The notes: a model not told the origin generated them from the sequence alone. A DNA stretch of 64,000 nucleotides from Dolichospermum sp. LEGE 00240 (GCF_015207875.1 NZ_JADEVZ010000014.1:1-64000), one strand, 5' to 3'; numbered from the stretch's first letter, positions 26,078-37,263 are shown. Program-made: numbers and translations.

Positions 26078-26869
26078 CTACTTCTCTTCCTGCATACTTC
26101 TGACAATTTTTGTGACAATTTTTCTCGGAATAAACCTCACACATTTTGACATCATTTTATTCATAAACCCAGGAATAACAATTGTCTTTCCTCTCATTAA
26201 CGCATCATAGCCCATCTGAGCCACAGTTTCCGCATCCATCATATTTTTCCCCTTCAGCATTTTAGAATCTGCCATGCCGGTTCTTTCATGAAAAGCAGAT
26301 GCCGTTGAACCTGGACAAAGAACTGTGACGGTGACACCTGTACCTTCCAATTCATTAGCGATCGCTTCTGAAAATGATAAAATATAAGCCTTAGTGGCAA
26401 AATACACTGCCATTAACGGACCTGGTTGAAATGCAGCCGCAGAAGCAACATTTAATATCTTGCCATGACCTTGTTTAACCATTTCTTTGAGAAACAACTT
26501 AGTTAAATGGGTCAGACAAACTAAATTTACCTGCAACATTTCCAATTCAGTCTTGAGGTTAGTTTCATTAAATAACCCATAAGTACCAAACCCGGCATTA
26601 TTTACCAGAATATCAACTTTAATACCAGATTCTTGTAATTCTGTGAAAATTTCTTCAGGAGATGTAGATATAGATAAATCTTTAATAATAGGTTTAACAG
26701 AAATTCTAAACTCTTCTGCAAAATCAACAGCTATTTTTGTGATTTTTTCTGCTAGTCTATCTACCAAGACTAGATGATAATTATTATCAGCAAAAATACG
26801 AGCTAATTGATAACCAATACCATTAGCTGCACCCGTAATCAAAACTGTTCCCTGACATTTTATGTTCAT
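26078..26869 (-). CDS. SDR-family oxidoreductase at the hetN position (not canonical HetN)
   Basis: The 263-residue protein is a classical short-chain dehydrogenase: VLITGAANGIGYQLAR (cofactor), LVNNAGFGTYG, ILNVASAAAF (catalytic Ser) and YFATKAYILSFSEA (YxxxK). It lies downstream of hglB in the same orientation, the place occupied by the ketoacyl-reductase-like pattern inhibitor hetN in Anabaena PCC 7120. The RGSGR pentapeptide of HetN, expected before the ILNVAS strand, reads KQGHGK here. It is therefore either a diverged replacement or a different SDR. It may still act on glycolipid precursors. A fragment of its 3' end is duplicated at 24893. Confidence 0.8.
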   Translation of the reverse strand: MNIKCQGTVLITGAANGIGYQLARIFADNNYHLVLVDRLAEKITKIAVDFAEEFRISVKPIIKDLSISTSPEEIFTELQESGIKVDILVNNAGFGTYGLFNETNLKTELEMLQVNLVCLTHLTKLFLKEMVKQGHGKILNVASAAAFQPGPLMAVYFATKAYILSFSEAIANELEGTGVTVTVLCPGSTASAFHERTGMADSKMLKGKNMMDAETVAQMGYDALMRGKTIVIPGFMNKMMSKCVRFIPRKIVTKIVRSMQEEK

Positions 26870-27145
26870 TTTAAGAAAGTTGAGTTAGCTGAAATTGGCA
26901 CTAACTAATTCTGCCAATATCCCTATATTATAACAAATTAAAATCAAGCTGCATATAATTAATATTTCCAGAATAATTGACCGCAGATGAAGGGGGATAA
27001 ACTCTGGATTTAATAATTATGTGCAGCTTCACCTAAAATTGATAAGCTGTTGTGCATTTAGTTTGTATAATTCTAGCGGGCAAGATGCCCGCACTACAAA
27101 GTTCAAGTAAATTATGGTTATCAAATTTAGCTGCGTAACAGCTTA

Positions 27146-28660
27146 TTAAGCAAGACTTAGGAAACCAGTTTGTACTAAGTAAGATGTGTAAGTCATTAAC
27201 AATTGAGAATCAATGGTCGGACAAACAATGGAACTACCTTTTAATGCTGCTAGAGTTGCTTCACAACTGATAATTGGTCTTCTTGCTTGTAAATACAAAT
27301 CAGGAATTGTGATTTGTTCATCAGACCAACGTTCTAGCAAGAATGGCCGCAAAGTATATAAAGGATTGTCTTGAGATGTGACATTATTAATTAACTCTGC
27401 TTGCCACTCTTCGTAGGGAATCATCTTCAGTGAAAATCCAAAAGAACGCACCCAATCAACTAAAGATTTTAAAGAAGCAGGTTGAGGATGTTGTAAATGG
27501 AAAGCTTTACCTAGAGATGTTTCTTGTCGAGAAAGATAAACAACAGATTTGCTGACATAATCAACAGGAGACATATCTAACATATAATCTACATCAGGGA
27601 AAGAACCCATTTCTAGACAACCTTTAATCATCAAATTGATGAAATCATGGGTATTACAAATTCCAGTTTGGCTATCTCCAGAAATTAAAGGAGGTCTATG
27701 AATAGTGATGGGTAATCCTCGACTACCAGCAATTTTCACTAATTTTTCTGCCACCCATTTAGTTTGGGAATAACCGAGAAAAATACCTTCCCAATCATGA
27801 AAATCATCATCTTCTTTAACTAGTTTACCAGCATAAGCACTGGATTCAAAAACAGCCACACTAGAAACATAATGCAATGGCTTAACTTTAGTTTGACAAG
27901 CCAAACGCAAAACTTCTTGTGTACCCAAAACATTTGCTGTTTTTAATGCTGAGTAAGGATAAACATAATTCAGTAAAGCTGCACTATGATAAATGACATC
28001 AATATCAGCCGCTAGATTTTGAAATTGTTCTCCATTAATTCCTAAATGTGGCTGTGCTAAATCCCCAATAATGGGGATAATTCTGGCACTATATTCATCT
28101 TGCCAAATGCCATATTGTTGCAAATTATTTTCTAATTTGCTCTTACCTTCTTCCACATTACTGGCACGCACCAAACAATAAAGAGTTGCTGCCGATACTT
28201 CTAGTAATTCCTTGATAATAAAAGCCCCTAAATAACCTGTTCCCCCGGTTAAAAAGATGTTTTTAGGGTTAGTAATAGCAACAGCAGTGCCTATGGGTTG
28301 AATAGTGGGGTCTAGAACAGCTTCCGCAGCCAAATCTAGAAGAGGAGGAGCAAAACCAACAGGGGAATTTGTGCTTGAACCTGCATCTTGTAGCTGAGAA
28401 CCATCACCAGATTCTTCTGACAAGCGTTGGGAAAGTGCCGCAATATTGGGATAATGCCAAAGTAAAATAGCAGAAGGTTTAAAACCTAGCAATTCTTCTA
28501 ATTTACTAATAATCATCATGGCTTGAGCAGAATCCAAACCATAATTTTCTAAGTTTTCATTAACATCAATTTCTGAAGTTTCAACTCCCACAACTTCTGC
28601 GAGATGAGAAACTAGAAATGCTTGAATACTTTCAGCACTATGAGACTGTTTTAAATTCAT
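27146..28660 (-). CDS. hglB: HglB: acyl carrier domain plus thioester reductase
   Basis: The 504-residue protein combines an N-terminal ACP (about residues 10-90; phosphopantetheine Ser in YGLDSAQAM) with a thioester reductase of the extended SDR class (about 130-500): [15 protein letters not shown] (NADPH) and [11 protein letters not shown] (YxxxK). It should release the finished chain reductively as an aldehyde or alcohol, the aglycone of heterocyst glycolipid. In Anabaena the locus is hglB (also hetM). Its start is 2 bases from the stop of the PfaD gene, so both belong to one operon. Confidence 0.9.
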   Translation of the reverse strand: MNLKQSHSAESIQAFLVSHLAEVVGVETSEIDVNENLENYGLDSAQAMMIISKLEELLGFKPSAILLWHYPNIAALSQRLSEESGDGSQLQDAGSSTNSPVGFAPPLLDLAAEAVLDPTIQPIGTAVAITNPKNIFLTGGTGYLGAFIIKELLEVSAATLYCLVRASNVEEGKSKLENNLQQYGIWQDEYSARIIPIIGDLAQPHLGINGEQFQNLAADIDVIYHSAALLNYVYPYSALKTANVLGTQEVLRLACQTKVKPLHYVSSVAVFESSAYAGKLVKEDDDFHDWEGIFLGYSQTKWVAEKLVKIAGSRGLPITIHRPPLISGDSQTGICNTHDFINLMIKGCLEMGSFPDVDYMLDMSPVDYVSKSVVYLSRQETSLGKAFHLQHPQPASLKSLVDWVRSFGFSLKMIPYEEWQAELINNVTSQDNPLYTLRPFLLERWSDEQITIPDLYLQARRPIISCEATLAALKGSSIVCPTIDSQLLMTYTSYLVQTGFLSLA

Positions 28661-28662
28661 TT

Positions 28663-30333
28663 TTACTTCTCCAATGTAGAAGGAATTGGCTGATATTGAC
28701 TGTAATAAGTAGGCATTTGCAAACCCTGCATTTTTAAACTATGGCTGCGATATAAAAATGCTGTCCCCTTCATAATTTGGTCAGCAACATCAACCACATG
28801 ACGCTGATTAGGTTCTGACAAATATGAACCACGCACCCAGTCATTGAAACCACCCATAGCTGGACCACACCATATTTGATAATCAACTTCCCGACCTTTT
28901 TCACCAGTGCTAGACCACCGAGAAGATAATCCTAAATACCAACGAAAGATGACAGCCATTTTCAATTTAGGGTTATTAACAGCTTTACCCAATTTTTCAG
29001 GATTCTTTTGGGATAAATAAGCCGCTGCACCTTCCCAAACTTCCGCAAGACTTTTACGGAAAATTTGTTTTTCTAGCTTCTCTTTTTCTGCTGCGGGAAT
29101 CTGTTCAATAGAGTCGTAAGTGCGATACAATTCATATAGTTTTTGCGATCGCATGGGAAACATCGTCCCCCGTTTGAGAACTTGTAATTTGACTCCCATT
29201 TCAAACATATCGGCGGCGGGAGCCATTGTCATATCTGCCATTTCTGCTTGTGCTAACAACTTTTTAGTATGTTCACAAGCACCAGATTCCACACAAGATT
29301 GATTAATTGAACCAGTCACAATATAAGCAGCACCCATGATAAAACCAGCTAATGCTGCTTCTGGTGTACCAATACCTCCAGCCACGCCAACTCTAATCGG
29401 AACTGAGTAATTATATTGCCCTTGAATTTCATCTCGGAGGGAAATAATTGAAGGTAATAAACATACTAAAGGACGATTATCTGTATGACCACCAGAATCA
29501 GCTTCAACAGTAATATCATCAGCCATTGGCACTTGTCTAGCCAAATTAGCTTGCAGTTCCGTGATTAGTCCTTGTTCAAGTAATTCTTTGAGGATTCTTT
29601 CTGGTGCGGGTTGCAAAAATTTAGTGGCAACTTCCCGACGAGAAATTTTAGCAATGACCTTATTTCTGATATCAATTTGATTAGCGGCATTTAATCTTAA
29701 CCCAGCAACTCGATAATAAACGATGTTAGGAGTTAAGTCTAAAAATGCTGATGCTTCTACAGTTCTGACACCATATTTCAGATATAAATCTACAGCGCGG
29801 CGTTCAATAGCTGGTTCGTTAGGACTGTGAATTAAATTGAAAGCATAAGGACCATTAGGTAACGCTTTTTGAATAGTATTAATCGCAGTTTCTAACCGTT
29901 CTGGAAGTAAACCACCTGCACCAAAGGAACTTAAAATTTTCTCTTTTCCAAGGGCAATTACCATTTCTTCAGAAGCAATACCCCCAGCCATTGCTCCGGT
30001 CATATAGGCATATTTTACACCATAAGCGGCGAGAAAACTAGGGTCGCCAAGTTGTTGTAAACGTAGGGGTGGAAGTGAGATTAAAAGTTCTGCTTGTCCA
30101 GATGAACCATTATCAGCAAGTGCTAAATAACCATCATTAGTAGCACCAATTCTTCCTGCTATTTTAATAATATAGCAAGGTTTATCTGATGTTAATAGTT
30201 TATCTTTGATGGCACTTTTTTCAAAGCTCACACAATCTAATGAACCTTTCCAAATTTGGTTTTGATGATGATTACAGGTGAAAAATCCCAGTCCATTATC
30301 GTGTTTATTTAGTACCGTCTCGATTGTTGTCAA
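28663..30333 (-). CDS. PfaD-type trans-acting enoyl reductase of the hgl cluster
   Basis: The 556-residue protein matches the PfaD family of FMN-dependent TIM-barrel enoyl reductases that act in trans on PUFA- and glycolipid-synthase chains: [31 protein letters not shown] [40 protein letters not shown] and [11 protein letters not shown]. It would saturate the growing chain for heterocyst glycolipid. In the Anabaena hgl island the corresponding gene is, as far as I recall, called hglA. It is followed directly by hglB; upstream lies a 228-base gap containing AGGCGCAGAGG-like repeats. Confidence 0.85.
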   Translation of the reverse strand: MTTIETVLNKHDNGLGFFTCNHHQNQIWKGSLDCVSFEKSAIKDKLLTSDKPCYIIKIAGRIGATNDGYLALADNGSSGQAELLISLPPLRLQQLGDPSFLAAYGVKYAYMTGAMAGGIASEEMVIALGKEKILSSFGAGGLLPERLETAINTIQKALPNGPYAFNLIHSPNEPAIERRAVDLYLKYGVRTVEASAFLDLTPNIVYYRVAGLRLNAANQIDIRNKVIAKISRREVATKFLQPAPERILKELLEQGLITELQANLARQVPMADDITVEADSGGHTDNRPLVCLLPSIISLRDEIQGQYNYSVPIRVGVAGGIGTPEAALAGFIMGAAYIVTGSINQSCVESGACEHTKKLLAQAEMADMTMAPAADMFEMGVKLQVLKRGTMFPMRSQKLYELYRTYDSIEQIPAAEKEKLEKQIFRKSLAEVWEGAAAYLSQKNPEKLGKAVNNPKLKMAVIFRWYLGLSSRWSSTGEKGREVDYQIWCGPAMGGFNDWVRGSYLSEPNQRHVVDVADQIMKGTAFLYRSHSLKMQGLQMPTYYSQYQPIPSTLEK

Positions 30334-30561
30334 GGTAATTATTCCTCAATTTATAAGCAAAGGATGTGAAATGAAGAATTTGGCTCATGCAGAGGCGCAG
30401 AGGCGCAGAGGTACAGAGAAAGAGCGTTAATCTTTTTACGTCTTAGTGTAATTTTCAGGCTATTTCTGAATACAGTTCAGTTCAGCATTTTTTCTTCCCT
30501 CTGTGTCCTCTGTGCCTCTGTGGTTAGTTAAAAAAGAGTTTTACACTTAACACTAGGTGAA

Positions 30562-33500
30562 TTATTTCTCTTCCTTGAGTAAGTTTTGAGCGCAAGCTAG
30601 TTGCAATTGAATAATTTCGCTCATTTGCTGACTGAAATCCTGTCTAGCTGCTAAGAAGTTTGTGTGGGTTTTGGTTAATTTAGCAGTATTGTTACTCAAG
30701 TTTTGATACTGAGCTTTTTTTAAATCATTCATGCTAATTTTTTCACCAGATTCTTGATTTATGTTGGGCTTTAAGATTTTTGTTGACTCAAAGAATTTTA
30801 GTTTCTTTGACAATTCCAAACCGTTCTCCATGATCGTTTTCATGGTATTTTTCTGTAGCTTGGGTTGGGGTTTGGAGTAAATCTCTGTGGGTGCTATTTT
30901 TTCCGTTGTCTGTAGGGAATTGGTGATTTTATACTCTGGCTGAGTAAAAATTGTTTGCTTCTGGTTATTAGCAAAAATTTTCCGATTTTCTGCATTTAAA
31001 ATTGCAGAAGTCATGGAATTACCACCTAATGTAACTTTCCTCAGTGCAGCTTTTTTCTGTTGGGTATTTTCTGAGGATAGGTTATATAAAGGAGCGAGAT
31101 TCAAGTTTACTTGATGACTCAATAGTTTTGCTAATGCTTTAATTAGGGAGGTATGATCATCTGTACCCCGTCGGTTTAGGGATACGGTAAGATGTTCTTG
31201 ATTAGCTAGATTTTTATCTATCCAACGTGAACAAATACCACCAGCACCGGCTTCAATAAATATTTTTGCACCGTCACTATAGACGCGATTAACTAAGCGG
31301 GGAAAGTCGAGTTGTTGACATAATCCTTTGGCAATCTTGTGAGCAATTTCTTGGCTGTCAAGTTCAATTGATTGATATTCAGCCGCAGAATAAAACTTAA
31401 TTCCCGGTATTTTTCGCGCTGGTATAGTGTATAACTTTTCCAATTCTTGAGATTCTGATTGCATTGCTTGACAATGAATTACATGATCAAAAGGAGCAGG
31501 AAAGGAATTACAACCCAGGGTTTTAATTACTCGTTCACACGCGGCTGGTTCTCCGGCAATTAATACTTCTTCTGCTGTATTAATCTGTGTCAAATAAACG
31601 TGAGTTTCATTTTTTAAACATTCTCTAACTTGGTCTGGAGTAGCCATGAGAACGTAGTTAGCCCATAACTTATTTTCTGGAAATATGTCAGTTTTTGGTA
31701 GTCCCCAATACTCACGGACAGCATTTTTAGGACCTGATAATCTATCTCCAAATAAAGCTGATGAGTTAAATGTGTGACTGACTTCATAAAAATTGCTCCA
31801 TACTCCTTGAGCAACCATCATGCTAGTTTCACCTAAGCTATATCCGAAGATATATTTAGGTTTAATGTTAAAATCCTCGGTGATAATGGTGGAGATTAAT
31901 CTGGTAAAAAGCACTTCTGCTTCAAACATTGCCCAGGAATCATCCAACAATTTCTTTTCTAGAGTTTCTAATTGTCGAGTTGACAATTTACTCAAACTTC
32001 TCGGAAATACCAATTTTTCCACATCCGCAGCCCGTTCATAAAGACTTTTGATAATGGCATCATCTAAGACTTTAGGAAATAAACGGAAAAGACTCCGACC
32101 AATACCCAGGTAAGTATTAACAGCAGCGGGATAAACAAAGGCAATTTCTCCATCTTTACCCAGGGGTTTTGGTGTAAAATAACTACCTATGGGGGTTTGC
32201 CAATCCTTACCATTTGCAAAGGCATTAGTTACACCTTTTTTCGCAGAATTAATTTCTTTGATTAATTCTTTTTGATTGCGTCCAGTTAGAGATAAGGTGT
32301 ATTTACTTTGAGAATGCTGTTGAAATTTAACAAAGGTTTGACTCGCAATATTTTTGAGAGAATCCGTATTTTCAATTGTTGCTTGCAAATGATCTAATGC
32401 TGTTAATAAGCTAGATTGATCATCTGCGACAATGGGTAATAAATACAAAGGTCTGGATTCTAAATATTTGCTGGTGCGTTCTGGTTGTTGGGTTTCTTCT
32501 GATAAAATAACATGAGCAAAAGAACCGTCACAACCCATACTATTAATTGCAGAAATTCGAGATTTGACTTCTTTTTGCAAAAACCAAGGTCTAGACTCAG
32601 TAGCAACATAGAAAGGACTACCTTCCCATACTTGCGGTGTTTTGACACCTGACCAATTGGGTGTTCCAGGAATATATCTGTGATAAATACTCAGTGCAGT
32701 TTTAATTAAACTGGCAATTCCAGACGCAACGAAGGTATGACCAATATTGGATTTAACGCTACCTATAGCGCAGTGTAACCCATTGCCAACGGCAGGATAA
32801 GCTTGGAGGATACCGTTAATTTCAGCTTCGTCTTCTGCGGGAATACCACTAGCGCAGACTTCCAAATAATTGACTTTTGTGGGTTCAATGCCAGCTTGTT
32901 GAAAAGCTTGTTGACAGACTTGGGTAATGGTATGGCTATCTATAGCCATTGAGGAAGATTGACCAATGCTAATACCATCAATTACTGCATAGATACGTTC
33001 ATTGTTTGCTAATGCCGTATCATGACGTTTAAGAACTACTGCACCTGCACCTTCTCCCACATTCCAACCATTGGCTTTTTCGTCAAAACTTAAAGTATTG
33101 ACTCCTGTATTAATTTTGCCAAATTGACTTCGCAATAAGACATTTTCTACACCTCCTGCTAAGTCAACAGCACCCACAACTACAGCATCTACTTCATGAG
33201 TATCTAGCAGCATTTGCGCTAATTCTAAGGCTTTAAAAGCGGCTGTTTCAACGGCACTAATTGTAAAAGATGGACCAGATAAATTCCATAAAGAGGAAAT
33301 TCGACTAGCCATAATATTGGTAACGTGACTGAGATATTCACTCAGTTCGACTTGATTGTGAATACTATCTTGAACGATGCCTTCTAATTGATTAATTTTT
33401 GCTGGTGATAAGGCAATTTCTGCCCCATTTAAACCATCTTTAAGTTGCCAAGATGAATTCCATCTTTGCTGGAGTTGGTGTACGGATAATTCTGTATCTG

Positions 33501-33876
33501 CGGCAATGATTACCGCTACGTTACTATTAGGTGAAATTCCCGCATCTTTGAGGGCATGGTCAGCAACTCTTAATAATAAAAGTTGTTGTGAGTTGATTTT
33601 TTCAACTTCATTAGGAGGGATTTTGTAAGCTAAGGTATCAATTTCAAAATTATCAATATACGCTCCTTGGGGGACTTTGCCAGCTTCTAAACCATACTCT
33701 CGCAGTAAGGTTTCTTGCTCATTAATACCATGCCATCTTGATTCTGGTAGAGGAATAAAATGTTGTTTTCCGTCGTAAATACTGCTTTCAAAGGCATCTA
33801 ATTCTCGACATTCTCCAAAAAAGGCATCCATGCCGACAATTACCATTTTTGTGGTCTTGTTTTGCTGAATATTCAT
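30562..33876 (-). CDS. hglC: HglC: chain-length-factor-like ketosynthase plus acyltransferase
   Basis: The 1104-residue protein has a KS-fold domain (about 10-460) whose active-site Cys is replaced: the DTACSSS position reads SAVETAA (Glu about 210) and the EAHGTGT His position reads EVCASGI, while GSVKSNIGH is kept. This is a chain-length-factor-type subunit, expected to pair with HglD. An acyltransferase domain follows (about 575-935) with the nucleophile motif GYSLGE. The last about 170 residues are low-complexity and helical. It begins 4 bases after hglD ends, so the two are coupled. The architecture resembles PfaC/PfaB of polyunsaturated fatty acid synthases. Confidence 0.88.
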   Translation of the reverse strand: MNIQQNKTTKMVIVGMDAFFGECRELDAFESSIYDGKQHFIPLPESRWHGINEQETLLREYGLEAGKVPQGAYIDNFEIDTLAYKIPPNEVEKINSQQLLLLRVADHALKDAGISPNSNVAVIIAADTELSVHQLQQRWNSSWQLKDGLNGAEIALSPAKINQLEGIVQDSIHNQVELSEYLSHVTNIMASRISSLWNLSGPSFTISAVETAAFKALELAQMLLDTHEVDAVVVGAVDLAGGVENVLLRSQFGKINTGVNTLSFDEKANGWNVGEGAGAVVLKRHDTALANNERIYAVIDGISIGQSSSMAIDSHTITQVCQQAFQQAGIEPTKVNYLEVCASGIPAEDEAEINGILQAYPAVGNGLHCAIGSVKSNIGHTFVASGIASLIKTALSIYHRYIPGTPNWSGVKTPQVWEGSPFYVATESRPWFLQKEVKSRISAINSMGCDGSFAHVILSEETQQPERTSKYLESRPLYLLPIVADDQSSLLTALDHLQATIENTDSLKNIASQTFVKFQQHSQSKYTLSLTGRNQKELIKEINSAKKGVTNAFANGKDWQTPIGSYFTPKPLGKDGEIAFVYPAAVNTYLGIGRSLFRLFPKVLDDAIIKSLYERAADVEKLVFPRSLSKLSTRQLETLEKKLLDDSWAMFEAEVLFTRLISTIITEDFNIKPKYIFGYSLGETSMMVAQGVWSNFYEVSHTFNSSALFGDRLSGPKNAVREYWGLPKTDIFPENKLWANYVLMATPDQVRECLKNETHVYLTQINTAEEVLIAGEPAACERVIKTLGCNSFPAPFDHVIHCQAMQSESQELEKLYTIPARKIPGIKFYSAAEYQSIELDSQEIAHKIAKGLCQQLDFPRLVNRVYSDGAKIFIEAGAGGICSRWIDKNLANQEHLTVSLNRRGTDDHTSLIKALAKLLSHQVNLNLAPLYNLSSENTQQKKAALRKVTLGGNSMTSAILNAENRKIFANNQKQTIFTQPEYKITNSLQTTEKIAPTEIYSKPQPKLQKNTMKTIMENGLELSKKLKFFESTKILKPNINQESGEKISMNDLKKAQYQNLSNNTAKLTKTHTNFLAARQDFSQQMSEIIQLQLACAQNLLKEEK

Positions 33877-33880
33877 TTGC

Positions 33881-35248
33881 TTACTTCCCCTGTTCTAGAA
33901 TGATATGAGAGTTTGTTCCACCAAAACCAAACGCACTTAAAGCTACTCTTTTAGTTCCTTGACTCGGCCATTTCGTAGGCGTTCTAACAATGTTTTTTGG
34001 AGAGATAACATTGTTTTCTGAACCTATAGGTTGAGTCACATTAATAGTTGGAGGAATAGCGCCATGAGACATACTTAAAATTGTCTTGGTTATGCCTACC
34101 ATGCCGGCAGCTACAAGTAAATGACCAACATTTGTTTTGGTTGAACCTACTAATGGTGCTGCTTGATATGGACTAAAAAAATCTTCAATTGAATTGCATT
34201 CTGTGGTATCTCCCAATGGAGTACCAGTGGCATGGCACTCTAAATAATCAATAGTTTGGGGGTTGAGTTTAGCTTCAGAATAAGCTCTTTGATATGCTAG
34301 AGTTTGCCCTTGGGGATTAGGACTGAGAAGATGTTTTCCTTTACCATCATTAGATAGTCCATTACCACAAATTGTTGCCAGTATTTTGTCTCCGTCTCTA
34401 ATAGCATCACTATATCTTTTGAGCATTACCATGCCAATTCCTTCGGAGGTAATTAACCCGCGTGATGATTTATCAAGAGGACGACTAATGCCATTATCTG
34501 GATATCCTTGAATACCAGAAAATAACATTCTAATAAATAATGGATCTGAACAACTAATAGCACCAGCTAACATCAAATCTGCTTTACCAGATTGCAGATA
34601 ATGAGATGCTAATTTAATGGCATAAAATGATGAGGAACAAGCAGCATCTATACAGAAATTGGTAGCAGATAGAGAAAATGCTTTGGAAACTATGGCAGCG
34701 GGTAAACCGGAAACCATAGCATTGTATGGAGAGACTTTTGTAGAGGTTGATAAACCTCCTAAATGAAAGTCTTTTTCCTGTAATAGTTCACCAATTGCAG
34801 GTTGAATATTTTGCTGATAAATAGGAGCAAATAATTGATTAGAAGCTTTGGTTGGTAATCCTAAAGCTCCTAAAATTACGCCACATTTGGCAAGTGCAGT
34901 TTGATTTCCCCAATAGCCACTTTGAATGATGGCTTGTTTGGCAGCGTACAATGACCATTTAAAGGTATTATCTAAGCTTTCAAGAAATGCCGCAGGTAAG
35001 TTATACTCGTTAGCATCAAATTTAAAGTCGCGGATAAATCCACCTTTTTGAAAGTAGAATTTTTCCGGTTTACCTTTATTTGGATCGTAGAATATAGCGG
35101 GATTTATTCCCAAATCCGCTACAGTTATGGATGATGTGGAATCTTTTTCTGCGGTGAGATTCTGCCAAAATTCTTCAGGATTATTCGCATCGGGAAATAG
35201 GCAAGATAACCCGATGATTGCTATTTTTTCCACTTTTGAAATCCTCAT
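33881..35248 (-). CDS. hglD: HglD: beta-ketoacyl synthase
   Basis: The 455-residue protein is a stand-alone ketosynthase with the complete Cys-His-His triad: DAACSSSFYAIKLA (Cys204), ECHATGTPLGD (His339) and NVGHLLVAAG (His376), ending in GFGGTNSHIILEQ. It should catalyse decarboxylative condensation, with HglC supplying the inactive KS partner. Coupling (4-base gap to hglC) supports a heterodimer. The upstream 284-base gap to the KR-DH gene contains GAAGAAA tandem repeats and a GTTGGGTT repeat. Confidence 0.88.
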   Translation of the reverse strand: MRISKVEKIAIIGLSCLFPDANNPEEFWQNLTAEKDSTSSITVADLGINPAIFYDPNKGKPEKFYFQKGGFIRDFKFDANEYNLPAAFLESLDNTFKWSLYAAKQAIIQSGYWGNQTALAKCGVILGALGLPTKASNQLFAPIYQQNIQPAIGELLQEKDFHLGGLSTSTKVSPYNAMVSGLPAAIVSKAFSLSATNFCIDAACSSSFYAIKLASHYLQSGKADLMLAGAISCSDPLFIRMLFSGIQGYPDNGISRPLDKSSRGLITSEGIGMVMLKRYSDAIRDGDKILATICGNGLSNDGKGKHLLSPNPQGQTLAYQRAYSEAKLNPQTIDYLECHATGTPLGDTTECNSIEDFFSPYQAAPLVGSTKTNVGHLLVAAGMVGITKTILSMSHGAIPPTINVTQPIGSENNVISPKNIVRTPTKWPSQGTKRVALSAFGFGGTNSHIILEQGK

Positions 35249-35532
35249 TGGGGGATGAGGGAAGGAGATATTATTTACTCTTTTCCCTATGTTATTTAGG
35301 ATTTACGCGATTCCCCAATGTTTACGGATTTATGACGCAGGAAGATAATTAAGAGAAATTAACCACGAAGGAGCGAAGAACACGAAGGAAGAAGAAAGAA
35401 GAAAGAAGAAAGAAAGTAAATTGTAGGTTGGGTTGACGGAAGGAAACCCAAAAAAGGTTTAGAAATGTTGGGTTATGCCTTCGGCACGCTACGCGAACAC
35501 TTCGTTCTACTCAACCTACTGGATTTAGATTC
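35249..35532. other. Gap between KR-DH gene and hglD
   Basis: This 284-base spacer inside the hgl gene run contains GAAGAAA tandem units (about 35382-35414) and a GGTTGGGTTGACGG/CTCAACCTAC inverted repeat (about 35425-35520) with GCACGCTACGCGAACA palindrome sequence inside it. No gene is seen. Confidence 0.6.
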
Positions 35533-37263
35533 TTACTTTTTATTTAACATTTTCATTGGCCAAATTACGGCTTTTGCTCCTAAGATTTTGGAGTAGATTT
35601 TTCCTTCACGATTGTGAATAATGAAGTTGACTGTTGCACCTGTGTCGGTTTTGGCTATGATTTCACAGGAAACATAAAAGGGGACGTTAAATGGTACTGC
35701 TGCATACTGTTCACAGTATGTTAATTGTCCTGGTAAACAAACTTCTTTATGGATGTAGTTTAACCACAACCATAATGTTTGGGTACTCAAATCAATGATA
35801 TAAGGATTGTGCCATTTTACGGGGAATTGTCCTTGTTCCTTGGCTGTGATTTCTTGCCAACAACATTCGGCTGTGAGTTTTTTTGGACTAATATTTAAAA
35901 CTTTGGTAATTTTCTGGAATGCAGGACCATGAAAGAGGGATAAGTCACTATTTTGATAAAACTCTCTGGCTGTATCAGTGACTATATTATCTTCTCTGAG
36001 ATCCATTGCTTCATAAATGGGTGCTTCTGGCATATTTTTTACCAGTCTTATCAAAGAACTAAAGTGATAATGAGTTTTACCTTCGGGGGTTTTACTCAAT
36101 ATTTTGGTCTGAAATTCGACAAAATCACCATCAACTTTGGCAACTTCTTTTAGTTCTAAAATATGTTCTTCAGCTAAGGTAGAATTAAAGGTGATGCCTT
36201 TTAAAACTTTGAAGTCTTGGCAACTAAAATATGTGTACCCTGGATAAAGTTCTTCACAGCCATTTACCATCCATGATTTAGCACAGGTGGCTGGTAATAC
36301 TGGTGAACCGGCAATTGTATGATCGTGTAAAAAAGGGTTTTCTGCTAATGTCATTCGTCTGCGAATGCGATAGCTGCGGAGTTCTGAACCTAAAGGAGCA
36401 GGTGGTAGTTTCATGGGACTACCAATGACAACTTGTGGATAATCTTGATAGGCTGGATGCAGTTCATTAACTAACATTTGTGTGCCAATTTCTACGGGAA
36501 TAATATCAATTCCTCTTTCGGCAAATGCTTTTTTTAATTGTGGTGTCACCATGCCACTATCCCAACCACCCCAGTTAATTGCGACTACATGACAATTGGG
36601 GTTATATTGTTTCATCAAATGGGCTGATTTACTGAGAATTTCGTTAGCGATCGCATAATCACTTTGACCGATATTACCATAAAATCCAGTCACGGAAGAA
36701 AACAATACTAAATGTTGTAATTGCTGGGGATTAACACAATTGAGGAGATTTTCTAAACCCTGAACTTTGGCTGTGTAAACTTTCTCAAAATCATCTTCTG
36801 TCTTTTTTTCAATTAACTTATCGGCTAAGTTACCAGCACCGTGAATAATGCCAGTAATTTGACCAACTTTTTGAGAAATTTCCTGGAGTTTGGCTTGCAA
36901 TTTTACAGTATCAGTGACATCAACACTAATATATTCAGCCGTTCCTCCGGTGGCTTCAATAGCTGCTAAGTTTTTTTTAATTTCTCGACTAGAATTAATT
37001 TGATTAAATATCTTTTGTACCATCATGGGTGTTGGTTTCTCACCTTGAGAAATCAAATTTTCCATAATGCGCTTTTTCAAAGCCGAATCTTCAAAATAAT
37101 CACTAACATATTCCGGTTCTGCGGTAATTTCAGAACGACCTAAAAGAATGAATTTACAAGGTTGTTGTTGAGCTAATTTAATAGTACATTGAGCAGTGAT
37201 TCCCTTTGCGCCACCACTGACAACAAAGACAGAAGATGGACTAACTTGAACTGTTGCAGTCAT
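35533..37263 (-). CDS. Ketoreductase-dehydratase protein of the hgl cluster (HglF/HglG type)
   Basis: The 576-residue protein has a KR catalytic subdomain (about 1-265): VFVVSGGAKGITAQCTIKLA (NADPH), SSVTGFYGNIGQSDYAIAN (Ser, Tyr and Asn). A hot-dog dehydratase follows (about 290-570) with NPFLHDHTIAGSPVLPAT, where the HxxxGxxxxP motif supplies the catalytic His. It would carry out beta-keto reduction and dehydration on chains held by HglE. The structural half of a PfaA-type KR appears to be the C-terminus of HglE, encoded by the preceding gene. I am unsure which published symbol applies. Confidence 0.85.
   Translation of the reverse strand: MTATVQVSPSSVFVVSGGAKGITAQCTIKLAQQQPCKFILLGRSEITAEPEYVSDYFEDSALKKRIMENLISQGEKPTPMMVQKIFNQINSSREIKKNLAAIEATGGTAEYISVDVTDTVKLQAKLQEISQKVGQITGIIHGAGNLADKLIEKKTEDDFEKVYTAKVQGLENLLNCVNPQQLQHLVLFSSVTGFYGNIGQSDYAIANEILSKSAHLMKQYNPNCHVVAINWGGWDSGMVTPQLKKAFAERGIDIIPVEIGTQMLVNELHPAYQDYPQVVIGSPMKLPPAPLGSELRSYRIRRRMTLAENPFLHDHTIAGSPVLPATCAKSWMVNGCEELYPGYTYFSCQDFKVLKGITFNSTLAEEHILELKEVAKVDGDFVEFQTKILSKTPEGKTHYHFSSLIRLVKNMPEAPIYEAMDLREDNIVTDTAREFYQNSDLSLFHGPAFQKITKVLNISPKKLTAECCWQEITAKEQGQFPVKWHNPYIIDLSTQTLWLWLNYIHKEVCLPGQLTYCEQYAAVPFNVPFYVSCEIIAKTDTGATVNFIIHNREGKIYSKILGAKAVIWPMKMLNKK

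Noticed and set aside
26078..26869. Naming this gene hetN outright
   Set aside because: Position fits, but the RGSGR motif is absent and the protein differs from the HetN sequence as I remember it; recorded as an SDR at the hetN position.
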